Positions 34,444 through 45,788 of a DNA stretch of 64,000 nucleotides are shown one piece after another. How positions within the stretch are numbered: the stretch's first letter is position 1; every line of letters begins with the position of its first letter. Source of the stretch: Parasponia andersonii (taxonomy: Eukaryota; Streptophyta; Magnoliopsida; Rosales; Cannabaceae). The translations under genes were made by a program, and so were the position numbers. The notes under the pieces are model-generated. The model searched no databases. It was given only the letters and a program-made list of their open reading frames with translations, and had not been told where the DNA came from. The stretch spans positions 752,616-816,615 of the forward strand of contig JXTB01000122.1 in NCBI GenBank assembly GCA_002914805.1. The letters are read 5' to 3'.

Positions 34444-35880
34444 TTATCCTTGAATGATGCCAAACACAGTCTGTAAGAAAGTAAGAATGAGAGCCGTAGA
34501 GGCCGCGATGACCGAAATAAGCGCCCACGGGTGGTTGAAATAGTCACGCACAAGCACTCTTCGATATCTATGCCAACTGCGTCCGCAATACTGGTTCACC
34601 TCATTAGTAAGTCGGAGATAATAGTTTTCCTTGACGAAAGTGTCAATGTAAAGCCTGTTGAAGAATCTGGTAGCGTCATCCATATTCATCCAGTTAACAA
34701 TGGTCTTACTCTTGCAGAGTATTTGAATATCTGCGTTGGTGTTGATGAGGTTGTCCAAGAGAACAGCGTAAGAAGTGACTATGGGATCATAATTCGGGCA
34801 ACACTGCTCCAAGCTGATGAGGTTTCGGAACACGGTTTCCGTCGTCTCTTGAATGAGCAGAGTTGGAATCACCATGACACCTGTTTTCTTGCAGAATTGA
34901 ATGTCCAAGATGGAATCGGAATGAATGTTCACCTTGAATGTGATTCCGGATTCTTGGAGATTTGTAGCTGAAAGCATAGGCTCCCACTGATAACTTTTTT
35001 GTTTTGTTACACTAGAATTTAAGACTAACGAATTCCTCAAAAGATCAAGAGTGTGTTTGCTTCCATGATTTTGATTAACAGAAAGAAGAGGCTGAGTGGG
35101 AGTTGGTTTGGTTGAGAAAATGTTACCAAAGAAATCAATGGCCAGTTCAACAAGGGGCTTCTTATCTATAGATGTAATAGTCTTGGTGAACAAGATTTCG
35201 AGCACCATCCAAGGTATTTGGTTCTCTAGCAATATCAGGTCGTGGTATAGAAATTGGAGCAGACAGGGCATGGTGAAAATTGGATCAGATTTATCTCTCA
35301 GATTCGAATATGATTTTTTGCGGAAAAGCTCTATGATGAAGCAGCCATCAAGCACCAGAATCTCGACGAATTTTTCTGCTTTCATACCGATTTCTCCAGC
35401 ATAGTACTCACGAGCCTCTTTCTGAACCTTGCGAATGGATTTGCTGAACTTCTTGATCAACATACTAACAATGTCTGGACTAATATCATTTGAATTTGGA
35501 CTAATTAATGAACAGTTTGGATTAGGATTTGAGTTCGGACTAATCTGACAGTTCGGATTTGAATTTCGACTAATAGGACAGTTTGGATTTGAATTTGGAC
35601 TAACTGGACAATTTGGATTTGAAACACGAGACATAAGATCAAGCAAATATTTGGCTTTGATCTTTTCTGTAGGTCTCAATTGATCGTTGTTATGGTGGAA
35701 GGGACCAAATGAAAATGCGTTGGGTGTATAAGCATTTTCATTATGCCTAGAGAGTATGGTTGGGATTTTGAAGATGCTGCACCGAGGCGACATGACCATT
35801 TTACCAGACAGCTTTCTTTGTAAGTTTTTTTCCAATGCTTCAACATCAATAACTTCATGATCTTCTCCAGCATCCGCCAT
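34444..35880 (-). CDS. DUF247 (UPF0481) protein, gene 2 of the cluster
   Basis: A 478-residue intact frame, a normal length for the family. The start MADAGEDHEVIDVEAL aligns with genes 4 and 5. Family motifs in order: CSIFKIPTILSRHNENAY (34-51), PNAFSFGPFHH (53-63), EILVLDGCFIIELF, LLQFLYHDLILLENQIPW, a LEQCCPNYDPIVTSYAVLLDNLINT block, DYFNHPWAL and a single C-terminal helix (VIAASTALILTFLQTVFGII) that ends the protein. One anchor at the C-terminus implies a membrane protein with most of the chain on one side. An Asn/Pro/Ser/Cys repeat (87-129) is inserted between the first and second conserved blocks. Biochemical function of the family is unknown; grass SDUF247 genes act in self-incompatibility, and no such role is claimed here. 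Confidence 0.92.
   Translation of the reverse strand: MADAGEDHEVIDVEALEKNLQRKLSGKMVMSPRCSIFKIPTILSRHNENAYTPNAFSFGPFHHNNDQLRPTEKIKAKYLLDLMSRVSNPNCPVSPNSNPNCPISRNSNPNCQISPNSNPNPNCSLISPNSNDISPDIVSMLIKKFSKSIRKVQKEAREYYAGEIGMKAEKFVEILVLDGCFIIELFRKKSYSNLRDKSDPIFTMPCLLQFLYHDLILLENQIPWMVLEILFTKTITSIDKKPLVELAIDFFGNIFSTKPTPTQPLLSVNQNHGSKHTLDLLRNSLVLNSSVTKQKSYQWEPMLSATNLQESGITFKVNIHSDSILDIQFCKKTGVMVIPTLLIQETTETVFRNLISLEQCCPNYDPIVTSYAVLLDNLINTNADIQILCKSKTIVNWMNMDDATRFFNRLYIDTFVKENYYLRLTNEVNQYCGRSWHRYRRVLVRDYFNHPWALISVIAASTALILTFLQTVFGIIQG
35494..35622 (-). repeat. 30-bp coding minisatellite in DUF247 gene 2
   Basis: It encodes about four tandem copies of the decapeptide SNPNCPxSxN (residues 87-129). The last copy is irregular. 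The segment is absent from genes 1, 3 and 4, which pass directly from the RYL/KYL motif to the next block. Confidence 0.85.
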
Positions 35881-37103
35881 TATATTATACCTTGCGAACC
35901 TTTATTATTCCATCGAAAAAAGAAAAAATAAATATTGAAGTATGAGGTTATGTAAAAGCAAAGACATCATGCTATTTGTCGATGTTTAATATGGAATTTA
36001 TGTTCTTTCGATACAGTAAGCAAAGGAAAATTAAGAAAACATGAAAGAACAAAAATGTGCCCTAAGAAAATAAGAGTTTGAATAAAAAAGAATCATACCA
36101 CAATTAGCAACCTCTTATCTGGATAGGGCCTTTCTATGGAGTACTACTCCCTCCTACTAGCATATAGCAAGTGCGGTGTTTGAGCTAATAATTGCGGCAA
36201 TGCAACAATGTCTAGCGTTATATATGTGTTAGACAGGACCTTCTAGCAAGTGTGCTGTTTCTATTTTTTGGCATAGAATAAAGTGCATTTTCAATTATTA
36301 ATCATTCAATCTTATTCAAGCTTCACTAAATTAAATACTGAGTTACTAATTTTGCTTTCTCATTTAACCAGATAGGATTTTGGATGCTTTTATTTTATTT
36401 TATTTGTCCTTGTGTCTTTCTAAAATTAAAGAGCTCCGTCTAGGAAAAACAGGGTTTTTATCTTGTGCAATCAAGCTTACAGAATAGAGAGCTCTCTGTT
36501 TATATTTTGGAGAATATGTGCTTTACTTCACTAAAGGGTAAGCGTATTAACGTTTAGACTTCAATATAGCCTATATTCAATATTCTTTCCTTTAAGTAAG
36601 GACAAAAGGGTCTACAAATGCAAATCGAAAAAGTTTCAGTAGTTAAAGCAAAGCACATTGAGATGAGCTTTTCATCAGCTTCAGGGCAAAAAATTCATTA
36701 AAGATTTCCTTCAATAACCATTCCGAAATACGTTTATTCAGGGAAAGTGGACATTTATTTAGAAATAAGGCATGTACCAACTGCTTATCCAAATTAAGAA
36801 AGCCAAAAACATTTATTTACAAGACTGTATGCAGTTATTATAGATATGTTAATAAATCAAAATTATCACATTGCTTGATACCTAAACATTTTCACTGTAC
36901 TATGTGGCAACTCTGTTATATTGCCACCGATGTGAATGCTCCTTAGCATAAAAGCACTGTACTAATTAGATTGCTGATAGTTTATTAGCCACATGTAAAA
37001 TTAGAAGAGGATTAAGGCAAAGTAAAGTTAGTTAGCTAGTTCTTAATTTTGTATTTAAAGTAGAGCTTATAATCATTTCTCTCAATATTGACTTTTCTTC
37101 TTT
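35881..37103. other. Spacer between DUF247 genes 2 and 3
   Basis: Contains the upstream region of gene 2 (core promoter block listed separately). No other gene is supported. The remainder is AT-rich. Confidence 0.5.
36093..36170 (-). promoter_or_regulatory. Core promoter and splice-donor-like block of DUF247 gene 2
   Basis: Minus sense: a TATA-like GCTATATGCTAGTAGGAGG (36,150-36,168), then about 66 nt later GTATGA (36,098-36,093), a good 5' splice-donor match. The same block stands upstream of genes 4 and 5. A T-rich stretch ending in AG lies close to the start codon, which suggests an intron of about 200 nt in the 5' UTR. Inferred from paralogue conservation only. Confidence 0.45.
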
Positions 37104-38495
37104 TTATTTCTTATGTTTTTGAATTAATGAATTCTTCACGGGGTGACAAACTATGAATGAATGTAAGATGAATATTTGCTTACAATTACTTATGGTAAAC
37201 AAGGTTTGTAAGAATGAAAAGATCAGTAGGATGGCTGCGCCGATGACCGAAATAAGCGCCCAAGGGTGTTTGAAATAGTCATGCATGAGCACTCTTCGGT
37301 ATTTATGCCAACGGCGTCGGCAATAATCATTGACCTCAGTAGTAAGTCTGAGATAATAAATTTCCTTGACAAAAGTATCATAGTAAAGTTGGTTGAAGAA
37401 TTTGGTGGCGTCCTCAATGTTCAACCAGTTATAAACAACCTCACTCTTGCAAAGAATCTCCATGTCTTTGGTACTGCTAACGAGGTTGTCCAAGAGTATA
37501 GCGTAAGAAGTGATTATACCTTCGCAATTTGGAAGACACTGCTCCAAGCTGATAAGGTTCCGAAACAGAGATTCTGTCGTCTCCTGAATTTCTAATGGTG
37601 GAATTTCTAATATGCCTTCGTCTTTGCGGAATTTAATATCCAAGATGGATTCTGATGTGCCCATCTTGAATCTGATCCCGGCCGCCTTGAGACTTGTAGC
37701 AGAAGGCATTGGCTGTGAATAATCGAAATTATAGTATCTGTCTTTCCGAATGTGAGAAGACAAAACCAGTGAGTCCCTCAACAGATCAAGAATGTGTTTG
37801 CTTTCGTGTTTCTCAGAAACAAACATTTTTAGAGCTTCAACCGAAGGAAAACTCCTGGAGTATAAACTGTGGCCAAAGAATGCAATGGCTAGTAGGCTAA
37901 GGGGTGTACTCTGCTCGATTCGTGTGGTCATGGTCAAGTTATACAAACGCTTAAGGACAAACCAAGGTATTTGGTTCTCTAGCAATATCAAGTCATGGTA
38001 CAAGAATTTGAGAATGCAAGGCATGTTGAATATGGGGTCATCTACTTCTCTAAGATCCTTCCATGTAAATTTCCGAAACAGCTCGATGATGAAGCAACTA
38101 TCGAGTACCAAAACTTTTATGAATTCATCCATATTGCTCATATCAATAGGTCCGGCATAACATTCACGAGCCTCGTTCTGAACCTCGACGATGGCTTTGG
38201 TGAGTTGAGTTAACATCGTCTCAGGACTTTGAAAACGGGAGATGAGCCCACGTAGATATTTCAATTTGATTTTCTGTGTGGCTTTTAGATGTGGTTTGTT
38301 GTAGTGGAAGGGTCCAATGGAAAATGCATTGGGTGTGTAAGCTTTTGGATTGTGCCTGGACAGTATGTTTGGGACTCTGAAGATGCAACACTTACTAGAC
38401 ATGGTCAAATTAGTAGAGCACATCATTTTCTTCAATTCAGTTGACAATCCATCCACATCAATTGCAATATGATCTCCGCCAGCAGCCTCTTCCAT
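37104..38495 (-). CDS. DUF247 (UPF0481) protein, gene 3 of the cluster
   Basis: A 463-residue intact frame starting MEEAAGGDHIAIDVDGL. Family motifs: CCIFRVPNILSRHNPKAY, PNAFSIGPFHY, KVLVLDSCFIIELF, ILKFLYHDLILLENQIPW, LEQCLPNCEGIITSYAILLDNLVSS, DYFKHPWAL and the membrane helix VIGAAILLIFSFLQTLF. It is the most divergent intact member: LDGC is LDSC and the second Cys of QCCP is Leu. The protein carries an extra tail of about 30 residues after the helix, ending in a basic KHKK. The tail has no counterpart in genes 2 and 4 and may come from loss of the ancestral stop. A C-terminal KxKxx-like basic end can act in ER retrieval, but that is speculative here. Confidence 0.92.
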   Translation of the reverse strand: MEEAAGGDHIAIDVDGLSTELKKMMCSTNLTMSSKCCIFRVPNILSRHNPKAYTPNAFSIGPFHYNKPHLKATQKIKLKYLRGLISRFQSPETMLTQLTKAIVEVQNEARECYAGPIDMSNMDEFIKVLVLDSCFIIELFRKFTWKDLREVDDPIFNMPCILKFLYHDLILLENQIPWFVLKRLYNLTMTTRIEQSTPLSLLAIAFFGHSLYSRSFPSVEALKMFVSEKHESKHILDLLRDSLVLSSHIRKDRYYNFDYSQPMPSATSLKAAGIRFKMGTSESILDIKFRKDEGILEIPPLEIQETTESLFRNLISLEQCLPNCEGIITSYAILLDNLVSSTKDMEILCKSEVVYNWLNIEDATKFFNQLYYDTFVKEIYYLRLTTEVNDYCRRRWHKYRRVLMHDYFKHPWALISVIGAAILLIFSFLQTLFTISNCKQIFILHSFIVCHPVKNSLIQKHKK

Positions 38496-38697
38496 AACGT
38501 TGTTTTCCTTTCGTTGAAAAAATTAAAAAAAGAAGAAAAGAAGTGTAAAAGGATGTGAGATTTGCCTAGAAATTTAAATGTGTACATCTTGCTATTTAAA
38601 ATGCTTTCCATAAAGGCCAAACGTCAAAGTATGTCTTGACGGTCACAGTCTAAATATAAGGAAGATACTTATGTGCCATACACTAATACAAAAGTAG

Positions 38698-38830
38698 AGC
38701 TGCAAATTGAGGCTAGTTCACTTGCTAATTGGAATAGGACTCGTGAGGTGTGAGTGGAAAGAGTTCGAGCCCTAGTATAAGTAAAAGTGGTTCTAATCCT
38801 AAATAGAACAATTTATATATATAAATAAAT
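38698..38830 (+). mobile_element. tRNA-derived SINE-like element
   Basis: GGCTAGTTCACTTGCTAATTGG (38,711-38,732) resembles an A-box region and GAGTTCGAGCCCT (38,761-38,773) matches a B box. The spacing of about 50 bp is typical of tRNA-derived SINE heads. The 3' end is uncertain (AT-rich) and no target duplication was established. Confidence 0.4.
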
Positions 38831-40227
38831 GTGGAGGCCACATGTAAATAATATATCACATGAGATACTATAGTATTGCTTCTATCTATATACATATATA
38901 TTGAGATTGTATTACTCATCATGAACTTAATTTTATGGTATCTCTGTTTATAAACTTCAACAGAAAACATTCATTCCTTTTGCCAAATTGATTCTCAAAT
39001 TTTGTGCGAAAAGCAATAAGAGAAAAAGTCAAGTCAGTGTTATGTCCCATTATTGTCACAAAAATTATAATTAAAGTCACTAGGAAATATCATTTCATGA
39101 TACAAGTATCATTATATTTAAGATTAAAGCTACAGAAAAATATTAAATTAGTGCTAAGAGACTGAACTTATTAGCTACCACACCAAAGCTTGATGTTGAT
39201 TATTCCCGAGTTAGAATCCTCACATTCCTTTCTAATTTATATTTTATTAGCCTATCAAATTTACAATGAGTCTTTAGCACCAACTTAAACTGTAGCTAAA
39301 CTATACTTTAAAAAAAAGAAAGAAAAAGTAAAAGAAATTAAACTAAAGCTTTAAATGGCTAAGTTATATTTTCCTAAAGAAAAAGGGGTTGATTTATAAA
39401 TTAGGTACACTGCATACACACGTCAAGCTGTCACAAGGAAACAGTTTCAAGTGACGGCTATGTGCGCGTACCTTTAGAGCTTTGAGTCTCAATTTAATCC
39501 GTCTCTGCGAGGGCTACATGGCCACTTGGCTGTGGCACGACGAGTTTTCTGATATACATTTTGCTGCAGCAGACGTTTTTGAAGGTATAATGAGAGAAGA
39601 GAGGAAGAAAGGAAAAAAAAAAAAAAAAAACTTTAGACCAAAACAGTTTCTCTTCAAATGGATTGTCGAAGAAATATATAGTGCATATACATATATATAT
39701 ATATATTTATATGTATCCAGAATTCTAGTAACGTTTTATATTTATTTATTTACTTTTAAAAAAGGGTTGCCCTACTGATTGCTAATGCGTATATAATGAT
39801 AGTATATATATATAGGTTATCATTCTAATAGGTATTTTTTTATTTTATCTAAGTATTTTTTTTTTAGCTTCTTGGATCACTATCTAATTGTGATCCAATG
39901 GTTATAATAAAGTGTATGAAAAAACGTGCATCATTAATACTCCTTCTCTCTCTTATATTTTATAATAAAAAAATATGCATACTAAATTTTCATTAACCAA
40001 ATTAACGAGAAAAAAAAAAAATTTCTACTAAATTGGTGGCCATGTAAATACCACCTAATTTTTATTCTTTCCACGTTTAAAAACTAATAAATGTTGTTTG
40101 ACCAATAGGCTTTTACTTTTCCTAGAGAGCGCTTTTAAGATCCATTCCCACTAGCTTGTACGGAATACAGTGAAGATTTTTCCTCGAAGCAAGGTCATTT
40201 CTAATGGGACACGATGTAGTGCTTGGT

Positions 40228-40430
40228 TGACCCACCAGTTTGTTGTGGACGGCTCCGAGTTTGTCCACGGTCCTATCCTATCAATTTGTTTAGATAGCAA
40301 GTTTTCTCCAATCTATACAGGAATCTTTCCTGAAAAATTGGTACCGTTTCTTGGATCTTTGCCAAAGACTACATTATATAAAGGAAATTAGGAAACATCT
40401 CACAAATTTCTCAACATGAATTTTAAAAAT
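40228..40430. repeat. Segmental repeat shared with 60,780-60,945
   Basis: Both copies contain, in order, CCACCA.TTTGT.G, TATA.AGGAATCTTT.CT and ACATCTCACAAATTTCTCAA-like words. They lie upstream of DUF247 gene 3 and of the broken gene 5, consistent with duplication of whole gene-plus-promoter units. Confidence 0.5.
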
Positions 40431-41734
40431 CTTTAATTTTTTTGATAAAGAAATAAAAAAAGAGTGACAAGAATAGCGGATAATTATCTGAAGTATCTTC
40501 GTAGCACGCATGATATGGCTATCCATGTCAAAGTGGATTGCCGTAAAATCTAAACTAGCTTTGTGCCCTAGACTCGGTGACATTTTGAATTTTATTTGAA
40601 ATATATGTACTAAAAACAGAGGAATACTTTTAATCTGTCAATGTTACTAGTATTGCATAGAAAGGAATAAAAAGTTGTAAAATATATAGTTGAGATAATG
40701 CCTAACCATTTTATTATTGTTTTTTCAGATTATGTATTTTTGGAATAGGTGAAAAGGGTTGAGAGAAAATTGATAAAAATAGGAGGGATGGTTGTTTTGT
40801 AAAAGAGAAAGTAGATGGAAGAGAAACTGTGAGAGAAGAACTATGAAAAAGGAGGGAAACTGTGCGAATATACAAGGTCATATCTCGAGAAAATTATCCA
40901 CCCTCTACTTCAAGACCGAAAAGAAAAAAAGAAAAAAAGAAAAGTCAGAATATCTATTGGATAAATTTTGTATATAATAGCTTTCTATCCCTCTTCTAAG
41001 AAATTGCACTGACATTCCTAATCTATATATAAAACCATGCACCATAATATTACAATTCTAATTTTTTATTGTTTTTTAAGAAATAGAAATATTAGTCAAA
41101 TTTGGGTTTTGACCATCGAAATTTTCATTAATAGTCAATTGTTTATATTTATAACAATTAGGTTTTTTGAACAAAAGTACAATATAGTAATAAAAACTGG
41201 TAAAAGGAAGATAATTTCATTAATTTTTTAGTCTTCTTACAATCTTGAGATTGACAAATATAAATATTTTCAGAGTATCGGGTGTTACTTCAATTTTGAC
41301 ATAAATCAAAGAGAAGATGGGAACTCAATGAAACTATTTTTCCTTTTTTATCTTTATATTTCCTTTCTCCCCTGTTTATCCTTCCTTCCCATTTTTTATT
41401 CTGGCCTCTCTTAGTGGGTCACTCTGGCTTCTAATTTTGTAAGTTTTACAAGACCGAACGTGGAAATGCCTGAGCCTCAATCCCATGGAGTCTATGATCC
41501 TAATCATGTTTGTTATCTGCATGCATAATAAAAAGAATTATAACACAACTCCAAATACACTCTCCAAAGGAGATAATTTATTTCATTACACAAAAGTCTT
41601 CTGTAAGGAGAAGCGAAAAGATGTTACAAACTGACATAAATAGAGAAACAGACTCCAAAAATGACATCATACCTAGCCAAGTACAGACCACAACTACATT
41701 TTCTTAGGAAAGGGAACTAAGGTGCTATACATTA

Positions 41735-43042
41735 TCATTTCATGGCATACAGAGTCTGTAAGAAGGTGAGAATGAGTGCGACAGACGCAGCAATGACTGA
41801 CATAAGCGCCCACGGATGCTTGAAATAGTCGCGCTTAAGGATTCGTCGATACTTATGCCAACTTTTCCTGCAATATCCGTTAACGTCACTAGTAAGCTGG
41901 TGATAGTAGTTCTCCTTGACGTAAGTATCAATGTAAAGTTTGTTGAAGAATTTGGTTGCGTCGTCGATATTCAACCAGTTAACAATGGCATTGCTCTTTT
42001 CAAGTATCTGAATATCCGTGTTAGTGTCGATGAGGTTGTCCAAGAGAACAGCGTAAGAAGTGACTATGGGTTCATAATTCGGGCAACACTGCTCTAAGCT
42101 GATGAGGTTTCGGAACACTGTCTCCGTGGTCTCGTGAATAAGCAATGGTGGAATCAACATGACACCTTTTTTCTTGCAGAATGTAATGTCCAAGACGGAA
42201 TCTGAGAAAAGATTCTGCTTGAATGTGATTCCTGAGTCCCGAAGACCTGTGGCCGAACGCATATGCTGCCACTTATGACTTTTCTGTTTTGTTATACTAG
42301 AATTCAAAACCAATGAATTCCTCAACAGATCAAGAATGTGTTTGTTTTCATGGTTCTGAATAATGCAAAGAATAGATTGAACCCGAGGTGGATTCTCAGT
42401 AAAAAGGTAACTAAAGAAATCAATGGCGAGCTCAACGAGGGACTTATTATCTACGGATGTAGTTATGGTCAACTTGAACAAAAGGTCAAGCACCAACCAA
42501 GGTATTTGGTTCTCTAGCAAAATCAAATCATGGGATAAAAATTGGAGCATACAAGACATGTTGAATATCGGGTCGTCTTTTTCTCTGAGTTCTGAATATG
42601 ATTTCTTGCGGAAAAGCTCTAAGATGAAGCAACCATCAAGCACCAAAATCTCTACGAACTTATCCACTTTCATACCAATTGGCCCTGCATAGTACTGAAG
42701 AGCCTCTTTCTCAACATCGCTAATGGCGTTGGTGAGATTCCTTAGTATTGTGTCTGGAGTAATAGGATTTGGATCGATTCTCGAAAGGCGACAAACAAGG
42801 CCAAGCAAATATTTGAATTTGATCTTTTCTGTGGGTTTCAGTTGGTCATTATCATGGTGGAAGGGACCAAAGGAAAATGCATTGGGTGTATAAGCATTTT
42901 TATTGTGCCGGGAGAGTATGATTGGGATTTTGAAGATGCTGCACCGAGGCGGCATGAACATTTTACCAGACATCTTTCTCTGTAAGTTACTTACCAGTGC
43001 CTCAACATCAATAACTTCATGATCTCCTCCAGCAGCTGCCAT
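41735..43042 (-). CDS. DUF247 (UPF0481) protein, gene 4 of the cluster
   Basis: A 435-residue intact frame starting MAAAGGDHEVIDVEAL. Closest to gene 2 and broken gene 5 by eye. Motifs: CSIFKIPIILSRHNKNAY, PNAFSFGPFHH, EILVLDGCFILELF, LQFLSHDLILLENQIPW, LEQCCPNYEPIVTSYAVLLDNLIDT, DYFKHPWAL and a terminal helix VIAASVALILTFLQTLY followed by only three residues. This compact end appears to be the ancestral form. The minisatellite of gene 2 is absent. Predicted as a single-anchor membrane protein of unknown activity. Upstream block: see 43,301-43,380. Confidence 0.93.
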   Translation of the reverse strand: MAAAGGDHEVIDVEALVSNLQRKMSGKMFMPPRCSIFKIPIILSRHNKNAYTPNAFSFGPFHHDNDQLKPTEKIKFKYLLGLVCRLSRIDPNPITPDTILRNLTNAISDVEKEALQYYAGPIGMKVDKFVEILVLDGCFILELFRKKSYSELREKDDPIFNMSCMLQFLSHDLILLENQIPWLVLDLLFKLTITTSVDNKSLVELAIDFFSYLFTENPPRVQSILCIIQNHENKHILDLLRNSLVLNSSITKQKSHKWQHMRSATGLRDSGITFKQNLFSDSVLDITFCKKKGVMLIPPLLIHETTETVFRNLISLEQCCPNYEPIVTSYAVLLDNLIDTNTDIQILEKSNAIVNWLNIDDATKFFNKLYIDTYVKENYYHQLTSDVNGYCRKSWHKYRRILKRDYFKHPWALMSVIAASVALILTFLQTLYAMK

Positions 43043-44648
43043 TGTATTGTATCTTTCTTATCTTCATTCAATAGAAACAAAGAAATAAAAAATAAAGAAC
43101 AGAGGATAAAAAAAAAAGAAAAAAACACAAAAGGTAAAAAAGTAAAGTATGAGATTACGTAAACTGTCATGCTATATGTTGATTTAAAATGCCTACGGAA
43201 TTTATGAAGTTCAATCTTTTAAATGCAGTAAGCAAACAGAAAAGAAGAAATTATTAAAAAAAAAATGTAATTAGCAAAGCCTGAGTCAGACTACGAAAAA
43301 TCATACCAAAATGGCAGTCTCTTATCTGAAACAGGGGCTTTCTGTGGAATACTACTTCGCTCCTACTAGCATATATACCAAAGTGTTGGTCAAGGCTGCA
43401 ATGCTACGAAATATATGTCCTCATCTTACTTTGAAATGAACTAGGTATGGGATATCTTTCAATTTGGTTAACCAAAGATGAAAGTGAACTTCAAGGATTT
43501 ATCATTATTGGAGCAGTTCAAGCTCACTTTACTATAAATTACTATTAACTTTTGCAATTGTGGATGGTCTTTTTCTCTTTAAAACCAAAAGATAAACAGG
43601 AAACTTCATAGGAACAAGATAAAGAAAATTAGTAAAGACAATTTAACTTGTGCATTTATGCTATGGGAACAAAGAGCTATCTGTTTCTTCAGGTTAGGAA
43701 TCTGTACTTTACTTCAGCGGGATGTAATGTAAAGAGTACCAATAAGTAGATATTTAAAGGATCAAGTTCAAATGTCTAATAATCATATCCCAATTTGTGT
43801 ACAATTACTCAAAATTTGGCTCATTGGAAAAAAAAAAAATTAAAAACAGAGTCAAAAGAAAACAGATGAAAAAGAGTTTAACTCAATTCTCAATTTTAAG
43901 TTTTTAAATGATGCGACAAACTTTGACGAGTCGGAGGCATATTGGGGCACATACGATAATTCGACATGTGATCTTGATTCATTTTAAAGAAGCCCACGAA
44001 TATGGTTCTCTCTTTGACATTTTCATTACTTGGCAACTATCATACTGTCACAGCCGCTGAGTAAGAGACGATTTCAAAAATGGAAAAGAAATAAAATTTT
44101 ATCTCATAGTTAAAGTAAACATATTATGGGATGACCTTTCATCAGGAGTCGTTAATAAAAAGTACTGCAGCAGATAATCAAATCTCTCTCAACTAAAAAC
44201 AATTACATTCAATTTGTTATTGTAACTATTGTATGCCAATCCAAGAAAATAAAATCATTCAGCTTAGTTTTGATCGTTACACCTAATAATTTTTTTTTTC
44301 CCTCCCTTAAATTAAGCAGAGGAAACTAAATTGATAAGATAGCGTTTTGGCTATAGGAGGTCACCCTCACAATCCAAGATCGACATGGAGGTTTCAGGTC
44401 CAATCTCATGGGAGCTATGTTCAAAATTAAGCTTGTTTTCTGCCAGCACTAATAACAATACTATATATAATTTATCATACAACTCAAAATACACTCCCGA
44501 AGGAGATATTTCTCTTATTCTTCAAACTTTTTTTTTTTTTTCCCAAGAGATGTTACAAAATGACAGGATAGAAAAGAAAAGATGACATCAAACCTGACCA
44601 AATACAAAAACATATTCTTAGCAAAGGGAATTATAAAGATGCTACATA
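43043..44648. other. Upstream region of gene 4 and downstream region of broken gene 5
   Basis: 43,430 to about 44,150 is repeated at 60,205-60,700 (ATATCTTTCAATTT, AAGGATTTATCATTATTGGAGCAG, GGTCTTTTTCTCTT.AAAACCAAAAGATAAAC). 44,380-44,590 is repeated at 41,440-41,640. No other gene is supported. Confidence 0.6.
43301..43380 (-). promoter_or_regulatory. Core promoter and splice-donor-like block of DUF247 gene 4
   Basis: Minus sense: GGTATATATGCTAGTAGGAGCGAAGTA (TATA at 43,371-43,378), then GTATGA at 43,306-43,301, about 65 nt downstream. A T-rich tract and AG candidates just before the ATG fit a 5' UTR intron of about 230 nt. Confidence 0.5.
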
Positions 44649-45415
44649 TTATATTTTAATGATGGTAAAAAAGGTCTGTAATAATGTACAAATCATTACG
44701 ATAGCTCCACCTATAAATGAAACAACTACCCAAGGGGGAGAGTCCTCTTGCGAAAGCAGCCTCCTATATCTTGGCCAAATTCGTCGGCAATATAGGTTCA
44801 CTTCAATAGTGAGCTGGTCATATTAGGTTCGCTTGACGAAAGTGTCCATGTAAAGTTTGCTGAAGAGTCTGGTGGCGTCTTCAATATTCAACCAGTTGAT
44901 AATGGCATTACTATTTTCAAGTATCTGAATATCCGCTTTAGTGTTGATGTGGTTGTCCAAGAGAACAGCGTAACAAGTGACTATGGGGTTCATAATTCGG
45001 GCAACAGTGCTCCAAGCTGATGAGGTTTCGAAACACGGTATCCGTGTTCTCGTTAATGACCAGAGTTGGAATTGACAGAACGCCTTTCTCCTGGGAAAAT
45101 GTAATGTCCAAGAGGGATTTTGATACTGTAAACTTCCGGAATTTGATTCCAGATTCCCTGAGATTAGAAGCTGAAACGATAGACACCAACTAGAAACTTT
45201 TATGTTTTGTTCTACTAGAATTCAAAACTAATGAATTCCTCAACAGATCAAGAATGTGCTTGCTTCCATAATTAGAAAGAAGAGTTGGTTTGGTTGAGAG
45301 AATGTAACCAAAGAAGTCAAACAAGTGGCTTCTTGTTTATGGATGTATTTTTGGTCAAGTCAAACAAAATTTCAAGAACAAGCCAAGGTATTTGGTTCTC
45401 TAGCAATATCAGGTC

Positions 45416-45788
45416 TGTTGTATAGCAGAAACACAACTAGCTATTGAAATTAACAAAAACAGAAAATGCGCAGAAAATATTAAATGCAAAAATAAAGCAG
45501 AACACAAAATATAGCGAGGTTCGGCAAATTACCTACATCCTCGGGGTGTTGCTAACCACTTCACTAACTTCAAAAAGAGGAAATACAATATTTGTACTAT
45601 AATGCAAAAACCTAGAGGTACTTAGGAATAAAGGTCATCACCAATAGGGAAACTAATTTTAGGATGATTAAAAACTAATTATAGAAGGTTTTATTTATAG
45701 TCAACTGTAAACCCCAAATATTCATACACAAACAATGTGGGATAAAATACAAAATAATTATAAAAACTAATAAACCAAAATTCTAACA
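45416..45788 (-). repeat. 3' LTR of the copia element
   Basis: 373 bp, TGTTGTATAG to ATTCTAACA. Shorter than its partner because it lacks two segments: about 60 bp after ACACAACT and about 30 bp in the middle. It is followed inward by a purine-rich (minus sense) AAGGTGGAGAT tract. Confidence 0.88.

Larger units (their letters stand above)
38496..41734. other. Spacer between DUF247 genes 3 and 4
   Basis: No gene is supported. It holds a SINE-like unit (38,698-38,830), A- and TA-runs, an inverted repeat TTGGATCAC/GTGATCCAA at about 39,872-39,899, and segments repeated further along the cluster. 40,228-40,430 resembles 60,780-60,945, and 41,440-41,640 resembles 44,380-44,590. The open frame at 40,170-40,391 falls in such a repeat and is not called. 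Confidence 0.55.

Noticed and set aside
40170-40391. 73-residue open frame (+)
   Set aside because: Lies in a segmental repeat whose other copy (60,780-60,945) does not keep the frame.
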